From positions 868,001-932,000 of the forward strand of contig NZ_JAGJBY010000001.1 in NCBI RefSeq assembly GCF_020010905.1: a stretch of DNA of 64,000 nt. Direction: 5' to 3'. Numbering within the stretch: the stretch's first letter is position 1; each line of letters opens with the position of its first letter. The notes below the pieces were generated by a model. The model ran no database searches and was not told where the DNA came from. It worked only from the letters and a program-made list of their open reading frames with translations. The DNA is from Streptomyces acidiscabies (GTDB lineage: Bacteria; Actinomycetota; Actinomycetes; Streptomycetales; Streptomycetaceae). The position numbers and the translations under genes were made by a program. Below are positions 1 to 8,695 of the stretch, in pieces.

Positions 1-686
1 TCATGTGGCAGTTCGCCGAGGCCGTGCGCGGACTCGCCGACGCCTGCCAGCAGTTGGGGACGCCGGTCACCGGTGGCAACGTCTCCCTGTACAACCAGAC
101 GGGCGAGGCGGCGATCCATCCGACGCCGGTCGTCGCGGTGTTGGGCGTCATCGACGACGTGGCTCGCCGCACGCCGGTCGCCTTCCAGGAAGAGGGCCAG
201 CTCCTTTACCTCCTCGGCGACACGCGTGAGGAGTTCAGCGGGTCGGCGTGGAGCCAGGTCGTCCACGACCACCTCGGCGGGCTGCCGCCCAAGGTCGACC
301 TGGAGCGTGAGCGGCTGCTGGGCGAGATCCTGATCTCGGCTTCCCGTGACGGCATGATCGACGCCGCGCACGACCTGTCGGACGGTGGCCTCATCCAAGC
401 GGTCGTGGAATCGGCCCTGTTGGGCGGTGTCGGCGCGCGCCTGGTCGTCCCCGATGGCCTGGACGCGTTCACGTTCCTGTTCTCGGAGTCCGCGGGCCGC
501 GCTGTGGTCTCCGTCCCCCGCTCCGAGGAACTGCGCTTCAACGACATGTGCGGCGCGAGGGGCCTGCCGGTGACGCGGATCGGCGTCGTCGACGGCGAAT
601 CGGTGGAACTCCAGGGCGAGTTCACGCTTCCGCTGACTGAGCTGCGCGAGGCGCACGAGGCTACGATCCCGGCGCTGCTGGCGTAG
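1..686 (+). CDS. purL: PurL, C-terminal part (5' end outside window)
   Basis: C-terminal 227 residues of phosphoribosylformylglycinamidine synthase subunit PurL, which makes FGAM from FGAR, ATP and glutamine-derived ammonia in purine synthesis. The visible part covers the end of one AIRS-type half ([12 protein letters not shown]) and the second C-terminal AIRS domain, with the glycine-rich DLSDGGL segment. The frame is open to the left edge, so the first in-frame ATG at base 3 is internal to a protein normally about 750 residues long. The gene ends in TAG at 684-686, followed 18 bases later by a strong hairpin. purF and purM lie 5 kb downstream, so this is a dispersed pur locus rather than one operon. 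Confidence 0.95.
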   Translation, partial: MWQFAEAVRGLADACQQLGTPVTGGNVSLYNQTGEAAIHPTPVVAVLGVIDDVARRTPVAFQEEGQLLYLLGDTREEFSGSAWSQVVHDHLGGLPPKVDLERERLLGEILISASRDGMIDAAHDLSDGGLIQAVVESALLGGVGARLVVPDGLDAFTFLFSESAGRAVVSVPRSEELRFNDMCGARGLPVTRIGVVDGESVELQGEFTLPLTELREAHEATIPALLA

Positions 687-704
687 CTGTCTCGGTACGA
701 CGCT

Positions 705-735
705 GAGGTCCCGTCCGGTTTCCGGGCGGGACCTC
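705..735. terminator. Bidirectional hairpin terminator after purL
   Basis: A 14-bp stem (705-718 with 722-735, one G-T wobble) closes a TTT loop. It sits between the purL stop and the convergent gene that ends at 752, so it can serve both strands. There is no U-tract, as is common for Streptomyces terminators. Confidence 0.75.
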
Positions 736-751
736 GTCGCGTATCCCAGCC

Positions 752-1255
752 TCACCCGCTGAGACCGGCGTCGGCCCATCGGCGCAGGTCCGCGCAGGTC
801 GGGTCGGGGGCCGACGTACGTGTTGTGATCGTGTGCAGCGCGCGTGGCACGTGCTGGGCCAGGGCGAAGAGTTGGAGCGACGGCCCGGCGCCGGAGTGGA
901 TGCACAGCCGGATCGTGAGGACCGCCTTCTCCTCGGCCTCGTCCGTGAAGGCGGTCGGCACGCCCGCGAGGAACATCCAGTCGGGGCGGTCGTTCACCGC
1001 GTCGGAGACGGTCCGCAGGGACACCGCGTCGAGGGTCTCGACGGAACAGGGCGCACCCTTCGCGACGGCGTCCCGCAACACCGCGTGAAAAACCATCCCG
1101 GCGAACACCCCGAACACGTACTCCCCCCACTCCACGCCGATCCCCTTCGCCCGGAAGGCCTCCCACCGACTCTCCGTCCGCCACCGCTCCACATCCACCA
1201 GTGGCAGAAGGCACCGCCCCAGCCGCAGACACTCCCCCCAGACCTCCGCACCCAT
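752..1255 (-). CDS. Hypothetical protein, 167 aa
   Basis: I do not recognise this protein. It is soluble, with no signal peptide and no obvious membrane segment, and a mixed alpha/beta composition. The ATG at 1255 is chosen because a good ribosome-binding site (GGAGAGGGGG) lies about 10 bases upstream. The frame remains open further upstream to 1366, but that part is low-complexity Gly/Val and has no ribosome site. It converges on purL with a shared terminator hairpin between them. No motif supports a catalytic function. Confidence 0.7.
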   Translation of the reverse strand: MGAEVWGECLRLGRCLLPLVDVERWRTESRWEAFRAKGIGVEWGEYVFGVFAGMVFHAVLRDAVAKGAPCSVETLDAVSLRTVSDAVNDRPDWMFLAGVPTAFTDEAEEKAVLTIRLCIHSGAGPSLQLFALAQHVPRALHTITTRTSAPDPTCADLRRWADAGLSG

Positions 1256-1400
1256 CAACTCGCCCCCTCTCCGGGCCCATTGTCCGACCGGCGGAGCCAA
1301 TTCCCGCCCGGTTGCAAGGACTTGCCCCCCAGCAGACCCCACCCCCACACCCCCGGCCACCTCCATTCCCGCCCTCCCCCCAACCCCCTAGCGTCCCCCC

Positions 1401-2522
1401 ATGACCAGAACCACCACCCGCCTCCTCCACACCCTCCTGCTCCTCCTCGCCTTATCCGCAACGGCGTTCACCACACCCCCGTCCACCCAACTCCAACTCC
1501 CGTCCCCCACAGGCCCGTACGCGATCGGCCGCGACACCCTCCACCTGGTCGACCCCACCCGCCAGGACCCGTGGGTGCCGGAGGCGGGCGTGCGGGAGCT
1601 GATGGTGTCGCTGTACTACCCCGCCCGGCGGGGAACGGGCACCCGGGCGCCGTACATGACCACACCGGAAGCCGAACGGCTCCTGAAAGACCGGGGATAC
1701 GACAGCCTCGTACCCGCCGAAACACTCAGCGCGACCCGCACGAACACGACCGAGCACGCCCAACCGTCCCCCGGCCGCTTCCCGTTGGTCCTCCTCTCCC
1801 CGGGATTCACCCTGCCGCGCACGACGTTGACCCTCCTCTCGGAGGAACTGGCGAGCCGGGGGTACGTAGTTGCTGCGGTCGACCACGCGTACGAGTCCGT
1901 CGCGACGACCTTCCCCGGCGGGCGGCTGCTGCCGTGTGTGGCGTGCGAGAAGTCCAAGGAGACGGGGATGGCGGCGGTCGCGGAGGGCCGGGCCCGGGAC
2001 CTGTCCTTCGTGACGGACGAACTGACGGCGGCTCACGGCCCGTACGCCGCGATGATCGACCCCCGCCGTATCGGCGTCGCCGGTCACTCCATCGGTGGTG
2101 CGACCGCCGTCCCCGCGATGGCCGCCGACCTCCGCTTCCGCGCCGGCGCGAACCTGGACGGCGGTTTCTTCAGTGCCGTACCCCCGTCCGGCCTCGGCGC
2201 TCGTCCCTTCCTGATGCTCGGCGCCGAGTCCCCGCACGTCCCCGGCAACGTGACCTGGGACCTCGCCTGGCAACGACTCGACGGCTGGAAACGCTGGCTG
2301 ACGGTCAAGGACGCGGGCCACTTCAGCTTCACCGACCTCCCCGTCCTCGCCGCCCAACTCGGCATCACAGACCCCGAGTTCCCTCTCCCGGGCCCCCGCT
2401 CCGGCGACATCACCCGCACCTACCTGACCGCCTTCTTCGACCTCCACCTACGCACCGTCCCCCAGCCCCTCCTCGACGGCCCCACCCCGGCGAACCCGGA
2501 AGTGACCTTTCAGCACGCCTGA
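1401..2522 (+). CDS. Secreted alpha/beta-hydrolase (PAF-acetylhydrolase/lipase-like)
   Basis: 373-residue predicted exported hydrolase. A Leu-rich signal peptide occupies residues 1-24. The nucleophile elbow GHSIGG lies near residue 230, and an earlier LLSPGF segment probably forms the oxyanion region. The C-terminal KDAGHFSF gives a candidate catalytic His. Overall it resembles bacterial PAF-acetylhydrolase-like or cutinase-like lipases; the substrate is unknown. The signal peptide contains a TTA leucine codon at 1452-1454, so translation should depend on the bldA tRNA and be late or developmental. No convincing Shine-Dalgarno sequence precedes the ATG. It is monocistronic. Confidence 0.85.
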   Translation: MTRTTTRLLHTLLLLLALSATAFTTPPSTQLQLPSPTGPYAIGRDTLHLVDPTRQDPWVPEAGVRELMVSLYYPARRGTGTRAPYMTTPEAERLLKDRGYDSLVPAETLSATRTNTTEHAQPSPGRFPLVLLSPGFTLPRTTLTLLSEELASRGYVVAAVDHAYESVATTFPGGRLLPCVACEKSKETGMAAVAEGRARDLSFVTDELTAAHGPYAAMIDPRRIGVAGHSIGGATAVPAMAADLRFRAGANLDGGFFSAVPPSGLGARPFLMLGAESPHVPGNVTWDLAWQRLDGWKRWLTVKDAGHFSFTDLPVLAAQLGITDPEFPLPGPRSGDITRTYLTAFFDLHLRTVPQPLLDGPTPANPEVTFQHA

Positions 2523-2623
2523 GCCTCACTCGAACGGGTGATCATCACCCGGTTGGCGGACGTTGCGCGGGAGGGCGGCCCTACGATCACGGCGTTCACA
2601 GTGAGTAACCGATGAAGGACGCC

Positions 2624-3562
2624 GTGGTCAGTTCACCGCATGAAGCAATGCACCGGATCATCCAGCAGGACCCCGGCGTGTTCGTCCGGGCCGCCAGGGC
2701 GAACGGCATCCCGTTCGCCGATGTCGTCACCAGCGAGGAGATGCCGACCGACCTCACCGAGAGCCATCCGCTGGAGCGGCGGGTGGACAGTCTGCTGCGT
2801 ATCGAGACCGCCGACAGTGAGAGCTACCTCCTGGCGATCGAGGCTCAGCGCAAGCAGGACGCCGACAAACCGGCGAGCTGGGCCTATTACCTCAGCTACC
2901 TCTACTCCAAGTACCGGATTCCGCCGGTCCTGGTGGTCGTCTGCGAGGACCGCACCACCGCGGAGTGGGCCACGGGCCCTTTCGACATCGGCCTCAAGGG
3001 GTGGAGCCCGCTCACCCTGCGCCCCATCGTCCTGGGCCCGGACAACATCCCGGTCTTCACGACCCGCGAGCAGGCGGCGCGGGACATCCCGATGACGGTC
3101 CTGTCCGCGATTCTCCACCACCGTGACCCGGAGATCCAAGCCATACTGAAAGCACTCTCATCCGCCTTGCGGGACCTACAGGAACGCGACGAGGAAGCGG
3201 CAGACCACTTCGTCGAACTCACCGCCCAGGGCCTGGGCAAGGGCCCGTACGCCGAACTCTGGAGGGAACTAGTGGCCATCGACACCTCATTCTTCGTCTC
3301 CCCTCTGTCGGAGGGAATCCGAGAAGAAGGCCGAGAAGAAGGCCGAGAAGAAGGCCGGGCAGAGGGCCGGGCGGAAGGCCGGGCACAGGGAAAGGCAGAG
3401 GTCATCCTTCGTCTGCTGGACAGCCGCGGCGTCCCCCTTTCCGAGGCTGACCGCGAGCGCATCGCGTCCTGCACCGACCTGACTCTCCTGGACTGCTGGC
3501 TCGACCGGGTCATGACGGCGACCACGGCGGACGAGGTCTTCGCCGAGGTTCACACGGACTGA
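2624..3562 (+). CDS. Rpn/YhgA-like PD-(D/E)XK family protein
   Basis: About 312 residues, related to the actinobacterial branch of Rpn/YhgA-like transposase-associated nucleases. The N-terminal half has the nuclease-like pattern of an acidic residue, then AIEAQRK (E-x-Q/K motif) about 80 residues in. The C-terminal half contains a charged GREEGREEGRAEG heptad-like repeat typical of this family, then a small helical domain. The GTG at 2624 is preferred over the ATG at 2612 because AAGGA lies 4 bases upstream and because the family, as I know it, starts SSPHEAMHRI. Function in vivo (recombination-promoting nuclease or defence) is not established. A truncated copy follows immediately. Confidence 0.75.
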   Translation: MVSSPHEAMHRIIQQDPGVFVRAARANGIPFADVVTSEEMPTDLTESHPLERRVDSLLRIETADSESYLLAIEAQRKQDADKPASWAYYLSYLYSKYRIPPVLVVVCEDRTTAEWATGPFDIGLKGWSPLTLRPIVLGPDNIPVFTTREQAARDIPMTVLSAILHHRDPEIQAILKALSSALRDLQERDEEAADHFVELTAQGLGKGPYAELWRELVAIDTSFFVSPLSEGIREEGREEGREEGRAEGRAEGRAQGKAEVILRLLDSRGVPLSEADRERIASCTDLTLLDCWLDRVMTATTADEVFAEVHTD

Positions 3563-3606
3563 TCCCTGCACGTCACCGCTGTTCAGGCCACAGATGAAGG
3601 GACTCA

Positions 3607-3873
3607 GTGGTCATCGATACTTCGTCTTTCGTCTCCCCCCTGTCGGAAGGCATCCGCGAGGAGGGCCGCGAGCAAGGCCGCAAGGAGGGCCTCGTGGAGG
3701 CCGGCGTCCATGGTCTCCTGTTTCTGCTGGACCGCCGCGGCGTGGAGATCCCCGACTCCGACCGAGACCTGATCTCCTCCTGCACCAACCTCGCCGCCCT
3801 GTACCGCTGGTTCGACCGCGCGATCACCGCCACCACGATGGACGAGGTCTTCGCCGGAGACACGTCCGACTGA
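3607..3873 (+). pseudogene. Truncated duplicate of the preceding gene's C-terminus
   Basis: 88 codons from a GTG start, homologous to the last ~95 residues of the upstream protein. It shares the IDTS-F-VSPLSEGIREEGRE segment, the GREQGRKEG repeat, the DRRGVEIPDSDRD stretch and the ending TATTMDEVFAGD. The nuclease domain is missing. The Glu/Gly/Arg repeat is shorter than in the parent. This is most simply a tandem duplication that lost its 5' part. It may still be translated, since the reading frame is intact, and the next gene starts 3 bases after its stop. Confidence 0.7.
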
Positions 3874-3876
3874 CCC

Positions 3877-4521
3877 GTGCGTCCACACGAACACACAGCG
3901 GAATCCCAGTCCGACATCACCCGAGTCCTGGTCACCCACTTCCACACCCCCCTCCCAGACGGCCACCACATCCGAGGCGTACTCCCCACCCCCACGGACG
4001 CGATCCGCATCGTCACGGGCCCCCGGCACAAGTACGCCCCGAAACACCTGGCCGTCTGGGAGATGCCGCTCATCGACCCGGAGGGCCTGGAAGGGCTGAC
4101 CCCCTGGAGAGCCTGGGACGCGCTCAGGTCGCTGCACACCCCCGGAGCCGCAGTCCCTCCCAGCACCGGCGAGACCCTGGGCATGCCCCTGACCCAGGTG
4201 GACCCCTGGAACCTCACCCCCGAACCCCCCGCTCGCGACGACAGAGCGTACGTAGCCCTGTACGCCCTCACACACCCCTCCACCGACACCCCCCGCCCCA
4301 ACCCCCGCCTCCGAGGCTTCCTCCTAACCTCCCCCGACCGCCTCCGCCTGTACGTGGACAGAAAGGAGGACGGCACAGAGGTCACGGCGGCGGACATACG
4401 CCCCACCGGCGCAACAACCGCCCTCCTAGCAGCCCTCCACCCCCTCCTGGACGACCCCCTCAGACGAACCCCCACGAACGACCCCCACTGCACCCGCCTC
4501 CTGGACTTCACGGACTGGTGA
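3877..4521 (+). CDS. Hypothetical protein, 214 aa
   Basis: Unrecognised, Pro- and Leu-rich soluble protein starting at GTG, 3 bases after the stop of the truncated nuclease copy, so probably co-translated with it. It has no signal peptide, membrane segment or known motif that I can see. Codon usage is strongly GC-rich at third positions, arguing that it is a real gene. A repetitive, apparently non-coding stretch follows. Confidence 0.6.
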   Translation: MRPHEHTAESQSDITRVLVTHFHTPLPDGHHIRGVLPTPTDAIRIVTGPRHKYAPKHLAVWEMPLIDPEGLEGLTPWRAWDALRSLHTPGAAVPPSTGETLGMPLTQVDPWNLTPEPPARDDRAYVALYALTHPSTDTPRPNPRLRGFLLTSPDRLRLYVDRKEDGTEVTAADIRPTGATTALLAALHPLLDDPLRRTPTNDPHCTRLLDFTDW

Positions 4522-4670
4522 CCCCCACCGCCACCCCGAACTCCGCCTCCGCCTCACCCCTCGCCGTCACCCCGAACCTCGTCGCCACCTCGATGCCCCC
4601 TGCCGTCATGAACTGCGCCCCTGGCTTCGGCGCCCGCCGCCATCCCGATTCCTGCCTCCGCCTCGGCACC

Positions 4671-4895
4671 CGCCTCCACCCGGAACTCCGCCCCGCCTCG
4701 GCGCTCGCCGTCACCCCGATTCCCGCCTCCACCTCGGCCCCCACCGCCATCCCGACCTCTGCCGTCACCCTGAACTCCACCTCCGCCTCGGCGCTCGCCT
4801 CCACCCGGAACTCCGCCCCGCCTCGGCGCCCGCCGTCACCCCGATTCCCGCCTCCACCTCGGCCCCCACCGCCATCCCGACCTCTGCCGTCACCC
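4671..4895. repeat. Two near-identical 100-bp direct repeats in a GC-rich spacer
   Basis: Bases 4671-4770 and 4796-4895 are the same 100-bp sequence with one difference that I can see (T at 4704 against C at 4829), separated by 25 bp. The surrounding spacer 4522-4967 consists of shorter degenerate copies of phrases such as ACCCCGATTCCCGCCTCC and CGGAACTCCGCC. All frames give only low-complexity Ala/Pro/Thr/Ser sequence, and I see no supportable gene in the spacer. Confidence 0.8.
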
Positions 4896-4967
4896 CACCC
4901 GCCTCCACCCCACCCCCTCGCCAAAAAGGAAGCCACCAAGCACCCCCCGCCCAATAAGCTCCCGCCC

Positions 4968-5753
4968 ATGCCCCCCGCCAAATCCCGCCCCCGCACCTAC
5001 CCCCCCACCAAAACCCGCACCGCAGTCCTAGCCCAACTATCAAACCTAGACACCACCACCCGCACCCTCACGGAAACCGACCTCGCGCGCCCCACAAGAC
5101 TGGGCGACTGGACCGTACGAGAGCTGCTCGCGCACATCGGCATGGCGGTCACCGCCGTCGGCCGAGCCCTGGACCTCCCGGAACCCCGCAAACAGGACGC
5201 CACCCTCCTGGACTGGCCCTTCGCGACGGCAGGGAACGCCGCCGCGATCGACGCGTTCACGCGGAAGCTGGCCCAGCAGCCCACCGACCTCGCCGCGACA
5301 GCCGCGGCCCTCGCCGAGCAGTTGGACACCCACCCCGCCACCCGCCTCGTACAGACGAACGCCGGCGCGATGCCGCTCGCCGAGTACCTGGTCACCCGTA
5401 CCGTCGAGCTGATCGTCCACACGGACGACCTGAACCAGGCCCTCGGGAGCCAGGACATCCCGTACGACAGGCAGGCGCTGGCCATGGCCACCCGCCTCCT
5501 CACCGACGCCCTCGCGGAAAAGGCGCCCGGCGGGTCCACGGAGGTCAGGGTCCCCCCGTTCGCGGTGGTCCAGTGCGTGGAAGGCCCGAGGCACACCAGA
5601 GGCACCCCACCGAACGTCGTGGAGACGGACCCCCTGACCTGGATAAGACTCGCGACAGGCCGCCTGACCTGGGAAGACGCCCTGGACCAAGCCACCCTCA
5701 CCGCCAGCGGCGACCGAGCCGACCTCACCCCCTACCTCCCCCTGATGTCATAA
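4968..5753 (+). CDS. Maleylpyruvate isomerase-like / sterol-carrier-family protein
   Basis: 261 residues. The N-terminal half is a DinB-like four-helix domain of the mycothiol-dependent maleylpyruvate isomerase type (TRLGDWTVRELLAHIG, the helix that carries a metal-binding His, then LAEYLVTRTVELIVHTDDL). The C-terminal half resembles the small SCP2-like lobe found in Streptomyces proteins annotated as sterol carrier family. Such proteins usually use mycothiol, but the substrate here is unknown. The ATG at 4968 is the first plausible start after the repetitive spacer; no strong ribosome site is visible. It lies directly upstream of purF, as in other Streptomyces, as far as I recall. Confidence 0.8.
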   Translation: MPPAKSRPRTYPPTKTRTAVLAQLSNLDTTTRTLTETDLARPTRLGDWTVRELLAHIGMAVTAVGRALDLPEPRKQDATLLDWPFATAGNAAAIDAFTRKLAQQPTDLAATAAALAEQLDTHPATRLVQTNAGAMPLAEYLVTRTVELIVHTDDLNQALGSQDIPYDRQALAMATRLLTDALAEKAPGGSTEVRVPPFAVVQCVEGPRHTRGTPPNVVETDPLTWIRLATGRLTWEDALDQATLTASGDRADLTPYLPLMS

Positions 5754-5881
5754 GCCACAAAGTCCCGAATGATGTGCGACACCTCACTCACCAGTACGGC
5801 AAACCGGACCCCCTGAACCCGACCGAACCGCGCTGACCTGCGGAAACGCGGAAGTAACCGGCTACTGACCGGTATCCCCAA

Positions 5882-5911
5882 TTCGGACCAGCGCTCGGCC
5901 TCGCCTACACT
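5882..5911 (+). promoter_or_regulatory. Predicted purF promoter, leaderless
   Basis: TTCGGA (5882-5887) and TACACT (5906-5911) are spaced by 18 bases, a vegetative-type promoter. The expected start of transcription falls at about 5918-5919, which is the GTG of purF, predicting a leaderless mRNA. The only SD-like bases (GGAG) are too close to the start to work normally. Confidence 0.5.
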
Positions 5912-5918
5912 CGGAGCC

Positions 5919-7448
5919 GTGCCACGTGGTGACGGTCGACTCAGTCATGATCTGCTCCCCGGTGAGAAGGGTCCTCAGGACGCCTGCGGCGTCTTCGGGG
6001 TCTGGGCTCCCGGCGAAGAGGTCGCCAAGCTCACTTACTTCGGGCTCTACGCCCTCCAGCATCGAGGCCAGGAATCCGCGGGAATCGCGGTCAGCAACGG
6101 CTCCCAGATCCTCGTCTTCAAGGACATGGGGCTCGTTTCCCAGGTCTTCGACGAGACATCCCTCGGCTCGCTCCAGGGCCATATCGCGGTCGGTCACGCC
6201 CGCTACTCGACGACAGGCGCCTCCACCTGGGAGAACGCCCAGCCGACGTTCCGCGCCACCGCGCACGGCTCGATCGCGCTCGGCCACAACGGCAACCTCG
6301 TCAACACCGCGCAGCTCGCGGAGATGGTCGCGGACCTGCCCAAGCAGGAGGGCGGCCGTACGCCCCGCGTCGCGGCGACGAACGACACGGACCTGCTGAC
6401 GGCCCTGCTGGCCGCCCAGCGCGACGAGGACGGCACCCCCCTGACCATCGAGGAGGCCGCCCACGCGGTGCTCCCGAAGGTCCGCGGCGCCTTCTCGCTG
6501 ACGTTCATGGACCAGCACACCCTCTACGCGGCCCGCGACCCGCAGGGCATCCGCCCGCTGGTCCTCGGCCGCCTGGAGCGCGGCTGGGTCGTCGCCTCGG
6601 AGTCCGCCGCGCTCGACATCTGCGGCGCGAGCTTCGTCCGCGAGATCGAGCCCGGCGAGTTCATCGCCATCGACGAGAACGGCCTGCGCACCTCCCGATT
6701 CGCGGATGCGAAGCCCAAGGGCTGCGTCTTCGAGTACGTCTACCTCGCCCGCCCCGACACCGAGATCGCCGGCCGGAACGTCTACGCGTCCCGCGTCGAG
6801 ATGGGCCGGAAACTGGCGAAGGAGGCCCCCGCCGAGGCCGATCTCGTCATAGCGACTCCGGAGTCCGGCACCCCCGCCGCGATCGGGTACGCGGAGGCGT
6901 CCGGCATCCCCTTCGGCAACGGCCTGGTCAAGAACGCGTACGTCGGCCGGACCTTCATCCAGCCCTCGCAGACCATCCGCCAGCTCGGCATCCGGCTCAA
7001 GCTGAACCCGCTGAAGGACGTCATCAAGGGCAAGCGCCTGGTCGTCGTGGACGACTCGATCGTCCGCGGCAACACCCAGCGCGCCCTGGTCCGCATGCTC
7101 CGCGAGGCCGGCGCCGCCGAGGTCCACATCCGGATCTCCTCCCCGCCGGTCAAGTGGCCCTGCTTCTTCGGCATCGACTTCGCGACCCGCGCCGAGCTCA
7201 TCGCCAACGGCATGACGGTCGACGAGATCGGTACGTCGCTCGGCGCCGACTCCCTGGCGTACATCTCCATCGACGGCATGATCGAGGCGACCACCATCGC
7301 CAAGCCGAACCTCTGCCGCGCCTGCTTCGACGGCGAGTACCCGATGGAGCTCCCGGACCCCGAGCTGCTCGGCAAGCAGCTCCTGGAGACCGAGCTGGCG
7401 GCAGGCACGGCCGCCCCGGCTGCCGTCGACGCGATCCGTCGTCCGTAA
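5919..7448 (+). CDS. purF: Amidophosphoribosyltransferase PurF
   Basis: 509 residues. It catalyses the committed step of purine synthesis, PRPP plus glutamine to phosphoribosylamine. After a 22-residue propeptide comes the catalytic N-terminal cysteine Cys23 (DACGVFGV), exposed by self-processing, then the Ntn glutaminase domain (HARYSTTG, GHNGNL). The C-terminal phosphoribosyltransferase domain has the PRPP loop VVVDDSIVRGNT. C-terminal cysteines (LCRACF) and an upstream Cys suggest the Fe-S cluster of the B. subtilis type. The GTG start coincides with the predicted transcription start. purM follows after 45 bp and is probably co-transcribed. Confidence 0.97.
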   Translation: MPRGDGRLSHDLLPGEKGPQDACGVFGVWAPGEEVAKLTYFGLYALQHRGQESAGIAVSNGSQILVFKDMGLVSQVFDETSLGSLQGHIAVGHARYSTTGASTWENAQPTFRATAHGSIALGHNGNLVNTAQLAEMVADLPKQEGGRTPRVAATNDTDLLTALLAAQRDEDGTPLTIEEAAHAVLPKVRGAFSLTFMDQHTLYAARDPQGIRPLVLGRLERGWVVASESAALDICGASFVREIEPGEFIAIDENGLRTSRFADAKPKGCVFEYVYLARPDTEIAGRNVYASRVEMGRKLAKEAPAEADLVIATPESGTPAAIGYAEASGIPFGNGLVKNAYVGRTFIQPSQTIRQLGIRLKLNPLKDVIKGKRLVVVDDSIVRGNTQRALVRMLREAGAAEVHIRISSPPVKWPCFFGIDFATRAELIANGMTVDEIGTSLGADSLAYISIDGMIEATTIAKPNLCRACFDGEYPMELPDPELLGKQLLETELAAGTAAPAAVDAIRRP

Positions 7449-7493
7449 GCAGGCCGGTCCAAAGCCTCCGCAGTACGAAACGAAAGTCACACC

Positions 7494-8561
7494 ATGTCTG
7501 AGAGCACCGGTGCCAGCTACGCCGCGGCCGGCGTCGACATCGAGGCGGGCGACCGCGCCGTCGAACTCATGAAGGAGTGGGTGAAGAAGACGCAGCGCCC
7601 CGAGGTCCTCGGCGGCCTCGGCGGCTTCGCCGGCCTCTTCGACGCCTCCGCCCTCAAGGGGTACGACCGTCCCCTCCTCGCCTCCGCCACGGACGGCGTC
7701 GGCACGAAGGTCGACATCGCCCGCCGCCTCGGCGTGTACGACACGATCGGCCACGACCTGGTCGCGATGGTCATGGACGACATCGTGGTCTGCGGCGCCG
7801 AGCCCCTCTTCATGACCGACTACATCTGCGTCGGCAAGGTCCACCCCGAGCGTGTCGCCGCGATCGTCAAGGGCATCGCGGAGGGCTGCGTCCTGGCCGG
7901 CTGCGCCCTGGTCGGCGGCGAGACGGCCGAACACCCCGGGCTCCTGGGGCCGGACGACTTCGACGTCGCCGGCGCGGGCACCGGCGTCGTGGAGGCCGAC
8001 CGCCTCCTCGGCGCGGAGCGCATCCGCGAGGGCGACACGGTCATCGCGATGGCCGCGTCCGGCCTCCACTCCAACGGCTACTCCCTGGTCCGCCACGTCC
8101 TCCTGGACCAGGCGAACCTGGCGCTGGAGACAAGGGTGGAAGAACTCGGCCGCACCCTCGGAGAAGAACTCCTGGAGCCCACCAAGATCTACTCCCTGGA
8201 CTGCCTGGCCCTGACCCGCACCACGGACGTCCACGCCTACTCCCACATCACAGGCGGCGGCCTGGCAGCCAACCTGGCCCGAGTAATCCCGGACACCCTC
8301 CACGCGGTGGTGGACCGCTCGACGTGGACCCCGGCCCCGATCTTCGACCTGGTAGGCAAGACGGGCAAGGTAGAACGCCTGGAACTGGAAAAGACCCTCA
8401 ACATGGGCGTAGGCATGATCGCCATCGTCCCGGAGGAGTTCACAGACACGGCCCTGACGACCCTGGAGGACAGGGGAGTGGAGGCCTGGGTGGCAGGCGA
8501 AATCGAGGCACGTGGCACGCACACGACAGGCGCGGAGCTGGTAGGCAACTACGCGAGCTGA
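7494..8561 (+). CDS. purM: Phosphoribosylformylglycinamidine cyclo-ligase PurM
   Basis: 355-residue AIR synthetase, which closes the imidazole ring (FGAM plus ATP to AIR). It shows the AIRS-family signatures SATDGVGTK, a D-D-I-V-x-x-GAEP segment, and GGETAEHPG, followed by the C-terminal AIRS_C domain with ASGLHSNGYSLVR. Full length for the family. The ATG is preceded by AAAGT but no strong SD. It lies 45 bp after purF with no intervening terminator, so the two form a transcription unit. Confidence 0.97.
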   Translation: MSESTGASYAAAGVDIEAGDRAVELMKEWVKKTQRPEVLGGLGGFAGLFDASALKGYDRPLLASATDGVGTKVDIARRLGVYDTIGHDLVAMVMDDIVVCGAEPLFMTDYICVGKVHPERVAAIVKGIAEGCVLAGCALVGGETAEHPGLLGPDDFDVAGAGTGVVEADRLLGAERIREGDTVIAMAASGLHSNGYSLVRHVLLDQANLALETRVEELGRTLGEELLEPTKIYSLDCLALTRTTDVHAYSHITGGGLAANLARVIPDTLHAVVDRSTWTPAPIFDLVGKTGKVERLELEKTLNMGVGMIAIVPEEFTDTALTTLEDRGVEAWVAGEIEARGTHTTGAELVGNYAS

Positions 8562-8565
8562 AGTC

Positions 8566-8607
8566 TTTTAGGGGCGCGGGGAACTGCGCGACCAGCCACA
8601 GCTGACC
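8566..8607 (+). repeat. Streptomyces interspersed intergenic repeat
   Basis: Right after the purM stop lies TTTTAGGGGCGCGGGG followed by AACTGCGCGACCAGCC, a phrase I know to recur hundreds of times in intergenic regions of Streptomyces genomes, often just after stop codons. It contains a short GCGC...GCGC hairpin. Its function is not established; it may act as a transcript end or processing element. Confidence 0.6.
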
Positions 8608-8642
8608 CGCACCCGAAAGACGGCCCAAAACGGCAGCACAAA

Positions 8643-8670
8643 ACCCGGTCCGATGATCCCCGGACCGGGT
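8643..8670. terminator. Hairpin between purM and DUF3073 gene
   Basis: Perfect 10-bp stem (ACCCGGTCCG at 8643-8652 with its complement at 8661-8670) and an 8-base loop. It sits between convergent genes and can terminate both. Confidence 0.75.
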
Positions 8671-8695
8671 CGGGTGCGGCCAAACCGCCGGAGGC

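Noticed and set aside
833..2608. 591-codon plus-strand frame
   Set aside because: Overlaps the hydrolase in another frame and is Pro/Arg/His-rich low complexity; the hydrolase has a clear domain.
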